64,000 nucleotides of DNA from positions 182,777 to 246,776 of the forward strand of contig NZ_MUYM01000015.1 in NCBI RefSeq assembly GCF_002150765.1, read 5' to 3'. The stretch is from Lentzea kentuckyensis (GTDB lineage Bacteria; Actinomycetota; Actinomycetes; Mycobacteriales; Pseudonocardiaceae). Both the position numbers and the translations under genes were made by a program. Of the stretch, positions 27,535 through 36,397 are shown in pieces. The notes under the pieces are model-generated. The model was not told where the DNA came from and made no database searches. It worked only from the letters and a program-made list of their open reading frames with translations. Position 1 is the first letter of the stretch, and each line of letters begins with the position of its first letter.

Positions 27535-28385
27535 GCCAGCACCACCGCCACCACCACCGACGATGCCGGCAGCACCGCGAGGGCCGTCGCGAGGTCGTTG
27601 CGCCGTGCCCGGTCGATCGCCGCCACCGCGATCACCGCCGTGCCGTCCGCGGGCTCGGAGGCCTTGTCCGGCAACGTTCGTGCCAGTTCTTCGGCGCGTT
27701 CGGCCAGTTCGGGGCTCACCGGCAGTACCCGCACCGGACGCGCCGCCGCCGCGCACAACGCAGTGAGGCGTTCCACCAACGCGGGATCGTCGTCGTGTGC
27801 GACGACGACGGGGTGGTCGATGCCCGCGGTCGCGAGGACGCCGCGGACCGGGTTGCCGCTCAGGCGGCGCAGGGCGAACATGGCCACGCCCGCGATCACC
27901 GCGGCGACCAGCGCGAGACCAGAGACGAGGCGCCAGTCCGGTACCACCGAGGTGGTTTCGGGGCGGGCGTCGACCAGGCGGAAGCGGGCGGCGGGGGCCA
28001 GCAGGTCGGCATCGATCACGGCCTTGGCCACCGCGGTGACCGCCGCCGCGGCGTGGTCGGCAGAGTCGGCGCGCACGGAGATGCGGGCCACGCCGGACGC
28101 GGGGACCAGTTCGACGGCGATGGCGTCGGCCAGGCGGTTCGGCGTGGTGCCGGCCGCCGCCGCGGCCGCGTCCAGGACCGAGGGGCTGCGGACCAGTTGC
28201 ACCACGGCCGGCACGGCCAGGGAGGTGACCTCGCCGAACTGGGCGCTGTCCGGTGTGGACGGTGTGGCCAGCAGGGCCAGCCTGCCCTCGCTCTCGCTGC
28301 CGCGCAGGGACACCGCCAGCAGCACGAGCGCGCCGACCGCGATGGCGGCGAGCAGCCCTTCCAGAACGGCTCTGGAAACCTTCAT
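27531..28385 (-). CDS. Wzz-like chain-length protein with degenerate cytoplasmic domain
   Basis: 284 residues with two membrane helices (about 6-27 and 150-168) enclosing an extracellular alpha/beta domain (VVQLVRSPSVLDAAAAAAG, VARISVRADSADHAAAAV), as in Wzz / CapA polysaccharide co-polymerases. The C-terminal cytoplasmic 95 residues look like a Rossmann fold but have no Walker A or tyrosine cluster, so this is not an active BY-kinase. ATG 28385 overlaps the upstream GT4 stop. It would set polymer length together with the Wzy-like protein two genes upstream. Confidence 0.7.
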   Translation of the reverse strand: MKVSRAVLEGLLAAIAVGALVLLAVSLRGSESEGRLALLATPSTPDSAQFGEVTSLAVPAVVQLVRSPSVLDAAAAAAGTTPNRLADAIAVELVPASGVARISVRADSADHAAAAVTAVAKAVIDADLLAPAARFRLVDARPETTSVVPDWRLVSGLALVAAVIAGVAMFALRRLSGNPVRGVLATAGIDHPVVVAHDDDPALVERLTALCAAAARPVRVLPVSPELAERAEELARTLPDKASEPADGTAVIAVAAIDRARRNDLATALAVLPASSVVVAVVLA

Positions 28386-29416
28386 CGTCCCTCCAGGACG
28401 GTACGGAGAAGTTCGTCGTAGGACTTCATCAACGCGTGCGCGTCGGCCGAGCCGTCGCGCGAAGTGGCAACCGCACGGGCGACCGGCGAATAAAGCAGGT
28501 CGCGCAATGCTTTTGCGGCCGAAGCGGGGTCCCGGCGCGGCACCAGGACGCCGCCGCCGCCGGACAGCACCTCCCGCACACCGTCCACATCGGTCGCGAC
28601 GATCGGGCGTTCGGCGGCCAGTGACTCGAGCAGCGCGATCGGCATGCCCTCCCAGTCGCTGGTGAGCACGGTGACGTCCGCCGCCTCCAGGAGATCGCGG
28701 ACGTCGGTGCGGGTGCCGAGAAACCGGACACGAGAGGGCTGCCGGGCTTCTAGTTGCGACCGCAGGCTGCCGTCGCCGGCCAGCCACAGCTCGGCGTTGC
28801 CGGGGACCTGCGCCCACGCGTCGAGCAGCACGTCGTGGCGTTTCTGCGGCTCCAGCCGGGCAGGGCACAGCGCGACGGGCACGTCCGGACCGGTGCCGAT
28901 GGACTTCCGCACGGTCGCGCGATCCACCTTCGCCGCGGACGGGAAGACCGCGTTGGGGATCACGGTGACGGAGTCCAGTCCGGCGTCCAGAAGCCTTGTG
29001 GCCGAAGCCGAAGCGACGGCGACAACGGCGTCCGAAACGCGGCGCAGCACCCGGACGGCACCGGCGACGTCAGCGTCGGCGACACCGTGGAACACCGTCA
29101 CCAGGGGCCGCCGCGGTGCCGCGATCCGGGCGACCAGGCTCGCGGACACGTTGTGCGCCAGGACGACATCGGGCCGGAACCGGCGCACGGCCTTGCGAGT
29201 CGCCCACGCCGCGCGCAACACACCCACTCCGGACCTGCGGGCCAGCGGCACGTCGAACACGGCCACGCCACCGGCCGCCACGGCGTCGGCACGGAAACCA
29301 CCGCCGCTCGCCACGGCCGACTCCCAGCCGACGTCAGAACCCGCGAGCGCCATGCCGGCCACGAGCGCCTCCGCACCGCCCGCGCCCATCTCGCTGATCA
29401 CGTGGAGGACGCGCAT
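28382..29416 (-). CDS. Family 4 glycosyltransferase
   Basis: 344 residues. Start ATG 29416 (MRVLHVISEMGAGGAEAL) with AGGAGA upstream; the N-terminal glycine-rich motif is typical of GT4. Further motifs are ALCPARLEPQKRHDVLLDAW and DWEGMPIALLESLAAERPIV. It overlaps the end of the polymerase-like gene by 19 bp. Cytoplasmic; specificity unknown. Confidence 0.88.
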   Translation of the reverse strand: MRVLHVISEMGAGGAEALVAGMALAGSDVGWESAVASGGGFRADAVAAGGVAVFDVPLARRSGVGVLRAAWATRKAVRRFRPDVVLAHNVSASLVARIAAPRRPLVTVFHGVADADVAGAVRVLRRVSDAVVAVASASATRLLDAGLDSVTVIPNAVFPSAAKVDRATVRKSIGTGPDVPVALCPARLEPQKRHDVLLDAWAQVPGNAELWLAGDGSLRSQLEARQPSRVRFLGTRTDVRDLLEAADVTVLTSDWEGMPIALLESLAAERPIVATDVDGVREVLSGGGGVLVPRRDPASAAKALRDLLYSPVARAVATSRDGSADAHALMKSYDELLRTVLEGR

Positions 29417-30585
29417 CGACTCTCCTTCGCCCTGGCCTCGATCGCGACGGCGATCGCGACCAGAGACCACACGGGCAGGTAGTACTGCTCGGACAGGAAG
29501 ATCGACGCGACCAGCACGGCGATCAGCGCCGCCTGCACCGCCACCGCCTCACGCCGACCGGTCGTGGCATGGCCCTGGCTCGCGGTGCGCAAGGCCCGTT
29601 CGCTGGCCACGAAGCCGATCGCGATCAACCCGATCAGCACTGCGAAACCGGGCAGCCCGAGCTCCGCCGCCACCTCCAGGAACAGGTTGTGCGCCACCGG
29701 GGTCTGCTCGTCGATCTCCGCGTTGTGCGACGCCGCCGCGTACTCCTGGCGGAACCCGCCCGGCCCGACGCCGACCAGCGGCGAGTCGGCCAGCATTCGC
29801 GCGGCCGCCTGCCAGCGCAGCATCCTGGTGTCGGCGTTGGTGCCCGCGATGTGGCTCTTCTCCTGGAACGCCCGCGACAGCTCGGCCTGGGCCACGCCGG
29901 CGAACACCAGCGCCGCCACGCCCGCCACGGCAGCGGTGATGGCCACCGCGCGGATCGGCAGTGCCCTGCGCGCGATCAGCCACGTCAGCGCGCAGGCCAG
30001 CGCGATCCCGCCGCCGCGGGAGAAGGTCGCCGCCGTCCCGGCCACCAACACCGCGCCCAGCAACAACAACACGATTCGCGACCTGCCCCGGGCGGGCAGC
30101 GCCACCAGCAGCGGCAGCGCGCCCACGAGGAAGAACGCCAGGTCGTTGGGGTCCTCCAGCGGACCGGTCGCGCGCAGCTCCCCGCCGAACAGGCTGATCA
30201 ACCCGCCGGCCGCTGCCACGACCGCGCCGGCGACGCAGGCGGCGAGCAGGGCCTTGACCGGGACCTCGCGCGCGGCCACGTCGGCGAGCACCACCGTGAT
30301 CACCAGGAACGGCACCCACCGCACCAGGTACTCGAGCGTGAACGGCTCGGCCACGTGGATCGCGGACGTGGTGAGCAGCACCACCGCGAGCAACGCCAGC
30401 AGCAGGTGCAACGGGTGCGGTGCGGGCAACCTTCGTTGCCGCACCAGGGAAGTCGCCCACACCGCGATCAATGCGGCGGGCACGGCCTTGGCCAGCTGAC
30501 CGTGCACCTGCAGCAGATAGCCCTCCAGCGGGGCCAGCGCCACCGTCGCGCAGGCGAGCACGCGCAGCAGGGAGGTCAGCCACAT
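29398..30585 (-). CDS. O-antigen ligase / Wzy polymerase-like membrane protein
   Basis: 395 residues with 10-12 predicted helices and a large periplasmic-side loop in the C-terminal half (SHIAGTNADTRMLRWQAAAR, VGVGPGGFRQEYA, PVAHNLFLEVAAELG), the Wzy_C signature with its conserved Arg and the H-N-x-F/Y-L motif. In a Gram-positive this would polymerise lipid-linked repeat units outside the membrane. ATG 30585 lies 10 bp inside the end of the deacetylase gene. Confidence 0.87.
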   Translation of the reverse strand: MWLTSLLRVLACATVALAPLEGYLLQVHGQLAKAVPAALIAVWATSLVRQRRLPAPHPLHLLLALLAVVLLTTSAIHVAEPFTLEYLVRWVPFLVITVVLADVAAREVPVKALLAACVAGAVVAAAGGLISLFGGELRATGPLEDPNDLAFFLVGALPLLVALPARGRSRIVLLLLGAVLVAGTAATFSRGGGIALACALTWLIARRALPIRAVAITAAVAGVAALVFAGVAQAELSRAFQEKSHIAGTNADTRMLRWQAAARMLADSPLVGVGPGGFRQEYAAASHNAEIDEQTPVAHNLFLEVAAELGLPGFAVLIGLIAIGFVASERALRTASQGHATTGRREAVAVQAALIAVLVASIFLSEQYYLPVWSLVAIAVAIEARAKESRCASST

Positions 30586-31520
30586 GCGACGGGATCCCGT
30601 TCGCGCAGACCGGAAACCGCGACGCGGGCGACGTGCTCGCCGGTGCCGACCACGTCGAAGTGCTTGCGCAGCAACGACAACACCCACTCCAGCAGCGCGA
30701 CCTTCGCGGCGCCGGGCACCGCCATGCCGGGAAAGAACTCCATGCCGGGCGCCTCGGCGGCCGTCAGCACGTCGGTCGGGTGCAGCAGCAGCGACGGGGA
30801 CACGTTCCTGACGAGGCACAACCGCAGCGCCGCGCGGAAGTACCCGCGCGCCAGCCGTGGTGAGATCTGGTGGAGCTGCAACAGGTACGCGCCGTGGATC
30901 GGCACCCTCAGCAACGGCATCGTCGTCACCGGAAGCTCGACCAGACCGTTGTCGCGCCAGCGATACGCCTTGTTCGGCGCGCGCACCCTGCCGAACCCGC
31001 CGAACAGGTCCTCGCCGCCGGCGGTCGAGCCCGCCGTCCGGTTGTGGTACGCGCGGGCGAGCGGGCCGATCCACGTCGGCAGCACGCTCGCGTCGTAGCG
31101 GTAGCCGCGCCGGCTCAGCAGGTCGAGCAGTTGCGGTGTGACGCTGTAGCCAGGACCGCGGAACCCGACGGGGCGCGGTGCGCCGGCCGCGACGATCGCC
31201 TCTTCCGCGCGCACGATCTCGGCTTCGAGTTCGGTGTCGGAATACCTGTGCAGCCACGGCTCGTGCCGGAACGAGTGGTTCGCCACCTCGTGCCCGGCCG
31301 CGACGATCGCCGCGACGGCCGCGGCGCCGTCGTCCCGTTCCGCGTCCGCGCCGACGACGAAAACCGTTGTGGTCAACCGTTGTTCGCCGAAGACGTCCAG
31401 CAACCGGGGCACCGCGGACGGCAGGAAGCTCGGCCGGTGCTCCCAACGCGGGTCGCCGTGCGTCTTCAGGTACGCCCAGAGGTTGTCGAGGTCCAGCGAC
31501 ACGCTGGCGACGGGCTTCAT
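30576..31520 (-). CDS. Polysaccharide deacetylase (NodB / CE4 fold)
   Basis: 314 residues. CE4 motifs: the catalytic/metal Asp pair in VSLDLDNLW (Asp10, Asp12), the metal His pair in GHEVANHSFRHEPW, and RGPGYSVT (motif 3). There is no signal peptide, so the enzyme may act in the cytoplasm on lipid-linked or nucleotide-sugar intermediates, or be exported by another path. It is expected to remove N-acetyl groups from amino-sugars; the UDP-GlcNAc 2-epimerase next door suggests ManNAc/GlcNAc units. ATG 31520 overlaps the transporter stop. Confidence 0.87.
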   Translation of the reverse strand: MKPVASVSLDLDNLWAYLKTHGDPRWEHRPSFLPSAVPRLLDVFGEQRLTTTVFVVGADAERDDGAAAVAAIVAAGHEVANHSFRHEPWLHRYSDTELEAEIVRAEEAIVAAGAPRPVGFRGPGYSVTPQLLDLLSRRGYRYDASVLPTWIGPLARAYHNRTAGSTAGGEDLFGGFGRVRAPNKAYRWRDNGLVELPVTTMPLLRVPIHGAYLLQLHQISPRLARGYFRAALRLCLVRNVSPSLLLHPTDVLTAAEAPGMEFFPGMAVPGAAKVALLEWVLSLLRKHFDVVGTGEHVARVAVSGLRERDPVACG

Positions 31521-32335
31521 CGCGCGTCCACCAGCTCAGCGGCAGGCTTCGGCACGCGGCCGAGCACCAGCACACCCGTCACCACCAGCGACACGCCCAG
31601 CCCGACCCACCACTCCCGGCCCGGCGCGATCCGGTCGCCCATCAGCGCGAGACCCGCCACCGAGCTGATCACCACGGTCGTCGCGTCCATCGACGCCACC
31701 GCGGACGTGGCCGAGCCCCGCTGCAACGCCGTGGCCAGACAGGCCTGGCCGACGAACGCCGCGATCACCATCACCCAGGTCAGCGGGTGCAGCACCAGTT
31801 CCAGCAACGGCTTTCCGGACACCGTCCTGGCGGCCACCGCGACCACGGCGTAGGCGATGCCGGCCAGCACCGGGACCGCGCCCTTGAACACACGGGCCAG
31901 CGGGAGCACCGCCAGCGTGAGCAGTCCCAGCACGATCACCGCTGGCAGCAAAGGAAGTTCGTGCGCCGTGGACGGCGCCGCGGCACCCGTCAGCAACAGC
32001 AGCCCGCACGCCATCACGATCAGGACCGCGATCTCGACCCGCCGGATCCGCCAGCCGAGCAGCAGCACGCCGATCACCGCCGCCACCCCGACCGCGCACG
32101 ACGACCCGGCCTGCACCAGGTAGAGCGGCAGCGACTCGCGGGCGAGGAACGCGAACAGGAACCCGCCGACCTGACCGGTGAAACCCAGCAGGTACAACCG
32201 ATCCGAGGCCAGCCGCGCGAGCAGTCCCACGCCGGTGCCCGGACGTTCGTCGGCCCGGCGCGCGGCAACGGTCTGGGCGACTATCCCCAGCCCGTAAAGG
32301 ACAGTCGACACCGCAAGAACCAGATGACCGGACAT
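31517..32335 (-). CDS. EamA/DMT-family transporter-like membrane protein
   Basis: 272 residues with about nine to ten hydrophobic segments and the pseudo-repeat layout of DMT transporters (MSGHLVLAVSTVLYGLGIV at the start; QRGSATSAVASMDATTVVIS near the end of the second repeat). The family moves small metabolites or lipid-linked sugars such as aminoarabinose. It is the first gene of the long minus-strand polysaccharide operon and is divergent from the epimerase gene, so the 93 bp between them carries both promoters. Confidence 0.8.
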   Translation of the reverse strand: MSGHLVLAVSTVLYGLGIVAQTVAARRADERPGTGVGLLARLASDRLYLLGFTGQVGGFLFAFLARESLPLYLVQAGSSCAVGVAAVIGVLLLGWRIRRVEIAVLIVMACGLLLLTGAAAPSTAHELPLLPAVIVLGLLTLAVLPLARVFKGAVPVLAGIAYAVVAVAARTVSGKPLLELVLHPLTWVMVIAAFVGQACLATALQRGSATSAVASMDATTVVISSVAGLALMGDRIAPGREWWVGLGVSLVVTGVLVLGRVPKPAAELVDAR

Positions 32336-32428
32336 GGGCGGGACAGTACGACACGCCTGTACCGCAACACTTTCGAGCGATAGCCCAAGCAACGCTTTCG
32401 AGTGAATGACGGCAGCACAACGGGATCG

Positions 32429-33538
32429 ATGAAGTACCTTGCCGCGGTGCGGGAAACCAACACCGTGACGATCGTGTGCGGCACCAGGCCCGAGCTGATC
32501 AAGCTGGCCCCCCTGATCGACCACTTCGGCAGCGCGTGCACCATGATCTACACCGGTCAGCACTACGACCGCTCGATGTACTCGCTCATCCGCCGTGATG
32601 TGCCGGAACCGGGCGCCTTCCACGAACTGAAGCTCGGCGGCCTGCGCCGCGGCGACCAGCTGGGCCGCGCGATCGCGGCGGTCGACGAGGTGTTCGCCGC
32701 GGACCGCCCGGCCGCCGTGATCGTGCAGGGCGACACGACCTCCGCCCTGGCCGGAGCGTTGGCGGCCAACGCCTGCGACGTGCCGCTGGTGCACGTGGAA
32801 GCCGGCCTGCGCAGCTACGACCGCGCGATGCCGGAGGAGCACAACCGAGTGCTCATCGACCACCTGTCCGAACTCTGCTGCGCGCCGACGTCGTTGAACC
32901 GCCACAACCTCCTCGCCGAAGGCGTCGCGGAGGGCCGGATCGTGGTCACCGGCAACACCGTGGTCGAAGCGCTGGCCCACGCGCTGCCCGGCGCGGACGA
33001 GGAAGACACCGCGCTGGCCGACCTGGGCCTGAAGCGCGACCGGTACGTGCTGGCGACCATCCACCGTCCGGAGAACGTCGACGACGCGGACAACCTCGCG
33101 ACGATCCTGCGCGAGCTCGGCGAGTTGCCGCTTCCGGTCGTGCTGCCGCTGCACCCGCGGACCGCCGCGAGGGTCGCCGCGTTCGGTCTCGACGGGTTGC
33201 TGCACGGGCTGCAGGTGATCGAACCCCAGCCGTATCGGACCTTCTTGGCGTTGGCGCACGCTTCGGCCGTGATCGTGTCGGATTCCGGGGGGATCCAGGA
33301 GGAGGTCAGCGTGCTGAAGCGGCCGGTGGTCGTGGTGCGGCGGAGTACCGAACGGCCGGAGATCGAGGGCACGTTCGGGACTCTGGTTCCTCCCGGGCCT
33401 GGGGTGGGGGAAGCGGTGTTGCCCTGGCTGGACGACGTGGAACGGCACCGGACTGCGTTGCGGGAGATCGCGTCGCCGTACGGGACGGGTTCGCCGTCGG
33501 CGCTGATCGCGGACGCGGTGCGTGCGATGCTCGGTTGA
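32429..33538 (+). CDS. wecB: UDP-N-acetylglucosamine 2-epimerase (non-hydrolysing)
   Basis: About 369 residues; converts UDP-GlcNAc to UDP-ManNAc. Motifs are VCGTRPELIKLAPLI, GDTTSALAGALAA, VHVEAGLRSYDRAMPEEHNR, ATIHRPENVD and VSDSGGIQEE, all standard for WecB/MnaA. I use ATG 32429 (MKYLAAV) because the conserved core starts 18 residues later; a GTG at 32402 is possible. It would provide ManNAc or a derivative for the polysaccharide. The stop codon abuts the stop of the converging STAND gene, forming the palindrome TGATCA. Confidence 0.93.
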   Translation: MKYLAAVRETNTVTIVCGTRPELIKLAPLIDHFGSACTMIYTGQHYDRSMYSLIRRDVPEPGAFHELKLGGLRRGDQLGRAIAAVDEVFAADRPAAVIVQGDTTSALAGALAANACDVPLVHVEAGLRSYDRAMPEEHNRVLIDHLSELCCAPTSLNRHNLLAEGVAEGRIVVTGNTVVEALAHALPGADEEDTALADLGLKRDRYVLATIHRPENVDDADNLATILRELGELPLPVVLPLHPRTAARVAAFGLDGLLHGLQVIEPQPYRTFLALAHASAVIVSDSGGIQEEVSVLKRPVVVVRRSTERPEIEGTFGTLVPPGPGVGEAVLPWLDDVERHRTALREIASPYGTGSPSALIADAVRAMLG

Positions 33539-35998
33539 TCAGCGCTTCCGCCGTGCCGGGCCGGATGCCCTGACGTTGTTCAAGCCTTCCTCCAACTTCA
33601 CCAGGAGCGGGTCGTTCTTTCCCAGGGTGTCGCGGATGCGGCTCAGTGTGCGGAGCAGCATGTTCCTCGCCAGTTTCGGATTCCCGGCTTTCGCGGTCCA
33701 CACGGCCAGCGGAATCGAGGTGAAGAGCGTCATGCGGTCGTATTGGCCACGATGTTCTGCGTACTGCGCGACGATCTGGGAGTAGAGGTCGCGTGCAGCG
33801 GCTGGTTGACCCGCTTGGCCGAGGATTTCACCCCACTCGATCCAGGAGGCCGTCATTCGCAGATCCGGCTCGCCGAACTCAGTGGTCGCGGCGGCTATGA
33901 CCTCCCGTCCGATGGCCATCGCCTCGTCGAAACGGCCGCGTTCGGCCAGCACGGTCGCGCAGCGCATGCGAGTGGTGAGCGTGTGTTCATGGTCGGGACC
34001 GAGGACTCGCACGTGGATGGGCAGCAACTCGTCGAGCACACGGCGAGCGCTGTCGAGCTCCCCCAGGGTGAGCTGTGTGCGAGCCAGATCGCGCCCGGTC
34101 TCCATGGTGTCGGGGTGCTCGGCACCCAGAACCCTGGTTTGAGCTTCCCGGAGTTCGGACAGCAGCTTGAGACTCTGATGGGGGTCGTACGGGTTCGACC
34201 AGTACGCCACACCGTACCGCGCGCGCAACACCCGCTCGTTCTCGAGTCCGAGGACTGGGGACATGTCGTCGACGAGTGTCGTCAACTGGGCGATGGCGCC
34301 ACGCATGTCGCCCATTTCGCCGAGCGAGATCGCCCGCAGGTAGCGCAGGTCAAACGTCTGTGGATCGGTGGCAGGCAAGTGGTCGATGACTGTCGAGACG
34401 TGGTTGCGGAGCCGTTTCCAGGTGCTCATCGAGTGCAGGTTGAAGGGACGCCGCGGTAGTGCGGCGGTGATGAGATCGCGTGCCAGGGCCGCATGCTCCG
34501 GTGCGTCGCCCAGGCCGTGGCGGGTGACGGCCTGGATCAGGCGGTGGATGGTGATCGTGTCCTCGGCGCCTCGGGCCACCAGGCTGTGCGAATGAAGCTC
34601 GCCGATCACCCTGGTGAGTGCGAGTTCGTCGCCTGCCAGCGGGTGCAGCACCGAGATCGGGATCGAGTCCGGGGCGAAGTAGGCCATGGTGTTGAGGGCC
34701 AGCCGCGCGGGCGGCGACATCTTCTCGATGGCCAGGAGCCAGGTCGTGGCAACGGTGTGCGGATAGTCGTCGGGCTGGCCGTCGGCATGCAACTCGGCGC
34801 TGCGGTCCTGGTAGAAGCGCAGATAGTTCGCGAGGCTGGTTCCGTTGGTGAAGGTGAAGGACGCGGCCTGGGTGAGAGCCAGGGGCAGGCCGCCGAGCTC
34901 TGTGGCGAGTTTGGTCGCTGCTTCGACGTCGTCGTCCTGGGAGAGCGTGGCCAGCAACCCCACCGCGTCGTCCGTGTCCAGGGGATCGATGCGGTGGACG
35001 GCACCGGGATTGGGCCAGCTACTCGCCTGGCTGGTGACCAGGACGTGGCCGTTGCCCTTCGCCGGGTAGAGGCCCTGCAGCGACTTGGCGTCCTGGACGT
35101 TGTCCAGGACTAGCAGCCACGGCTTGGTGCGTTGGGACAGCCAGGTGTTGGCGACCTGCACGGCGTTGCGGACCAGCTTGGCCTCGGCGGCGGAGTGGGC
35201 CTCTTCCAGGAGACTTCGATACTCACCGTCGACCGTGGTCGGGTCCTCCGCGCGGACCCACCAGACCACCTCGTAGTCGTCGAGGTGGCGTTGGGCGTAG
35301 GCGCGGGCGAGGCTGGTCTTGCCGACGCCGCCCATGCCGGTGAGCACCTGGACCACCGGGGTCCTGGACTTCCGCTGGGCGGTGAACGCCGCACGCAGGT
35401 CAGCCAGTTCCTCGTCCCGGCCGATCACCTCGGCCATGCCCGCCACCTGCGGGGACACGATGCTGTTGAGTCCGCTGGTGGTCACCGACGGGGTCACGGT
35501 GTCGAAGTCCGGCTCGTCGCCGAGCGGAGTCGCGGCGTACTTGGGCTTGTGCCACAGGAGGCGCAGCAGGTCCTCGGCGCCCTGCTTGGAGAAGTCCTCG
35601 ACGAAGTAGACCGTGGTGGTTTCCGGGGCGAGGAAGTCCGGGACCCCGTAGACGGTCTGGCCGGGTAGTACGACCGGAACGAACTTCTGCAGCTTGCGCT
35701 GGGACTTGTAGAAGGCGGCGCGGATCAGGCGGGCTTCCCACTGCACGCCCTTGCCGACCTGTTCGTCGGATTGACCTTCGGCGCGGAGCCGGTACTGCTC
35801 GGAGGCGACGCACAGCACGACGTCGGCCTCTCGGATCTGGTCGGCCATCCAGAGCGACCAGTCATGCCGTTCACCAGCGGCGATCTGATCGACGTGTGCG
35901 TCGATCCCGTGCTCCCGGAGCAGGGCGTACAGGTTCAGCACCTCGGCGCGATGTTCTGGGGACTCCTGTGCGTAGGAGATGAACACACGCCGCGCCAT
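33539..35998 (-). CDS. SEFIR / NB-ARC / TPR STAND protein
   Basis: 819 residues in three parts. Residues 1-150 form a SEFIR/TIR-like domain (RRVFISYAQESPEHRAEV, AHVDQIAAGERHDW, ADVVLCVASEQY). Residues 185-480 are an NB-ARC NTPase with Walker A GMGGVGKTS (221-229), Walker B LLVLDN (295-300) and GGLPLAL. Residues 510-810 are TPR-type helical repeats (KLLSELREAQTRVLGAEHPD). Such STAND proteins are signalling switches with an effector-like TIR-family N-terminus; related architectures serve in anti-phage defence or in control of specialised metabolism. It lies divergently beside the cysteine-rich peptide gene. Which role it has is open. Confidence 0.87.
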   Translation of the reverse strand: MARRVFISYAQESPEHRAEVLNLYALLREHGIDAHVDQIAAGERHDWSLWMADQIREADVVLCVASEQYRLRAEGQSDEQVGKGVQWEARLIRAAFYKSQRKLQKFVPVVLPGQTVYGVPDFLAPETTTVYFVEDFSKQGAEDLLRLLWHKPKYAATPLGDEPDFDTVTPSVTTSGLNSIVSPQVAGMAEVIGRDEELADLRAAFTAQRKSRTPVVQVLTGMGGVGKTSLARAYAQRHLDDYEVVWWVRAEDPTTVDGEYRSLLEEAHSAAEAKLVRNAVQVANTWLSQRTKPWLLVLDNVQDAKSLQGLYPAKGNGHVLVTSQASSWPNPGAVHRIDPLDTDDAVGLLATLSQDDDVEAATKLATELGGLPLALTQAASFTFTNGTSLANYLRFYQDRSAELHADGQPDDYPHTVATTWLLAIEKMSPPARLALNTMAYFAPDSIPISVLHPLAGDELALTRVIGELHSHSLVARGAEDTITIHRLIQAVTRHGLGDAPEHAALARDLITAALPRRPFNLHSMSTWKRLRNHVSTVIDHLPATDPQTFDLRYLRAISLGEMGDMRGAIAQLTTLVDDMSPVLGLENERVLRARYGVAYWSNPYDPHQSLKLLSELREAQTRVLGAEHPDTMETGRDLARTQLTLGELDSARRVLDELLPIHVRVLGPDHEHTLTTRMRCATVLAERGRFDEAMAIGREVIAAATTEFGEPDLRMTASWIEWGEILGQAGQPAAARDLYSQIVAQYAEHRGQYDRMTLFTSIPLAVWTAKAGNPKLARNMLLRTLSRIRDTLGKNDPLLVKLEEGLNNVRASGPARRKR

Positions 35999-36042
35999 TG
36001 GCCACCCCTATCTCTGCCTGCCAACTAGACATCGTGCCTACA

Positions 36043-36063
36043 GGCGGATGTGTTGCATCCGCC
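36043..36063. promoter_or_regulatory. Short inverted repeat in the divergent STAND / peptide region
   Basis: GGCGGATG (36043-36050) and CATCCGCC (36056-36063) pair perfectly around 5 nt. It is 45 bp upstream of the STAND start and could be an operator or transcript hairpin for either divergent gene. Confidence 0.4.
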
Positions 36064-36079
36064 GTACGGGGTAGCGGCA

Positions 36080-36106
36080 GTCCGACCCCGTCCGACTCTG
36101 TCCGAC
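36080..36106 (+). promoter_or_regulatory. Three heptamer direct repeats GTCCGAC at exact 10-bp period
   Basis: Copies at 36080-36086, 36090-36096 and 36100-36106. Same-face direct heptamers one helical turn apart resemble the binding sites of SARP or other OmpR-like activators. They lie 74 bp upstream of the peptide start codon, where an activator site would be expected. The binding protein is unknown. Confidence 0.5.
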
Positions 36107-36179
36107 TCGTCTTCCGTTCCCGGCCGCGGCGAGCGAGCGTGGGCGGTGTTCATGGTGATCAACTGGGAGGAGCGGACCC

Positions 36180-36341
36180 GTGAAGCGATTCGCGAAGCTG
36201 GCCGGCGAGCGGCTTGTCGGACTCGTGCTGCCGAAGATCGACGCCGGTGCCTGCGTGCCGGAGCACGGGCAGTGTTGCAAGAAGGGCTACCGCTTCAACT
36301 GCAACGGCATCTGCTCGTCGGCGAGCAGCACCTGTAAGTGA
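36180..36341 (+). CDS. Cysteine-rich precursor peptide (53 residues, six Cys)
   Basis: GTG at 36180 is preceded by GGGAGGAG (36165-36172), one of the best ribosome binding sites in the window, so this small gene is very likely real. The product has a cationic, amphipathic leader of 24 residues (starting VKRFAKLAGERLVGL) ending D-A-G-A, an A-x-A signal-peptidase motif exactly before Cys25. The predicted mature peptide (residues 25-53) has cysteines at 25, 32, 33, 41, 45 and 52, pattern C-x6-C-C-x7-C-x3-C-x6-C, enough for three disulfides. The leader lacks the long hydrophobic core of a Sec signal. The genes downstream encode a thioredoxin-like fusion, an ABC exporter and an S26 peptidase. I do not recognise the family; toxin, bacteriocin or signal are all possible. 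Confidence 0.75.
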   Translation: MKRFAKLAGERLVGLVLPKIDAGACVPEHGQCCKKGYRFNCNGICSSASSTCK

Positions 36342-36350
36342 CACAACGGG

Positions 36351-36377
36351 GTGCCGGCGAGCGCGCGTCGCCGGCAC
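36351..36377 (+). terminator. Attenuator-like hairpin after the peptide gene
   Basis: GTGCCGGCGA (36351-36360) and TCGCCGGCAC (36368-36377) form a perfect 10-bp GC-rich stem with a 7-nt loop, 9 nt after the peptide stop. The next gene has its own ribosome site right after. Partial termination or 3'-end protection here would raise peptide output above that of the export machinery, a common layout in peptide operons. Confidence 0.65.
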
Positions 36378-36397
36378 CCCGCACTTGGAGGCCTGAC

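Noticed and set aside
26419..28665. 748-codon plus-strand frame across the polysaccharide operon
   Set aside because: It spans several overlapping minus-strand genes, and has no recognisable domain.
33539..35998. FxSxx-COOH cyclophane system, suggested by the NB-ARC/TPR protein
   Set aside because: No radical SAM gene or FxSxx-type precursor is nearby, and the small peptide has a cysteine-rich C-terminus ending Thr-Cys-Lys.
36180..36341. Lanthipeptide or thiopeptide precursor
   Set aside because: No lanthionine synthetase, cyclodehydratase or YcaO gene in the region; the partners point to disulfides instead.
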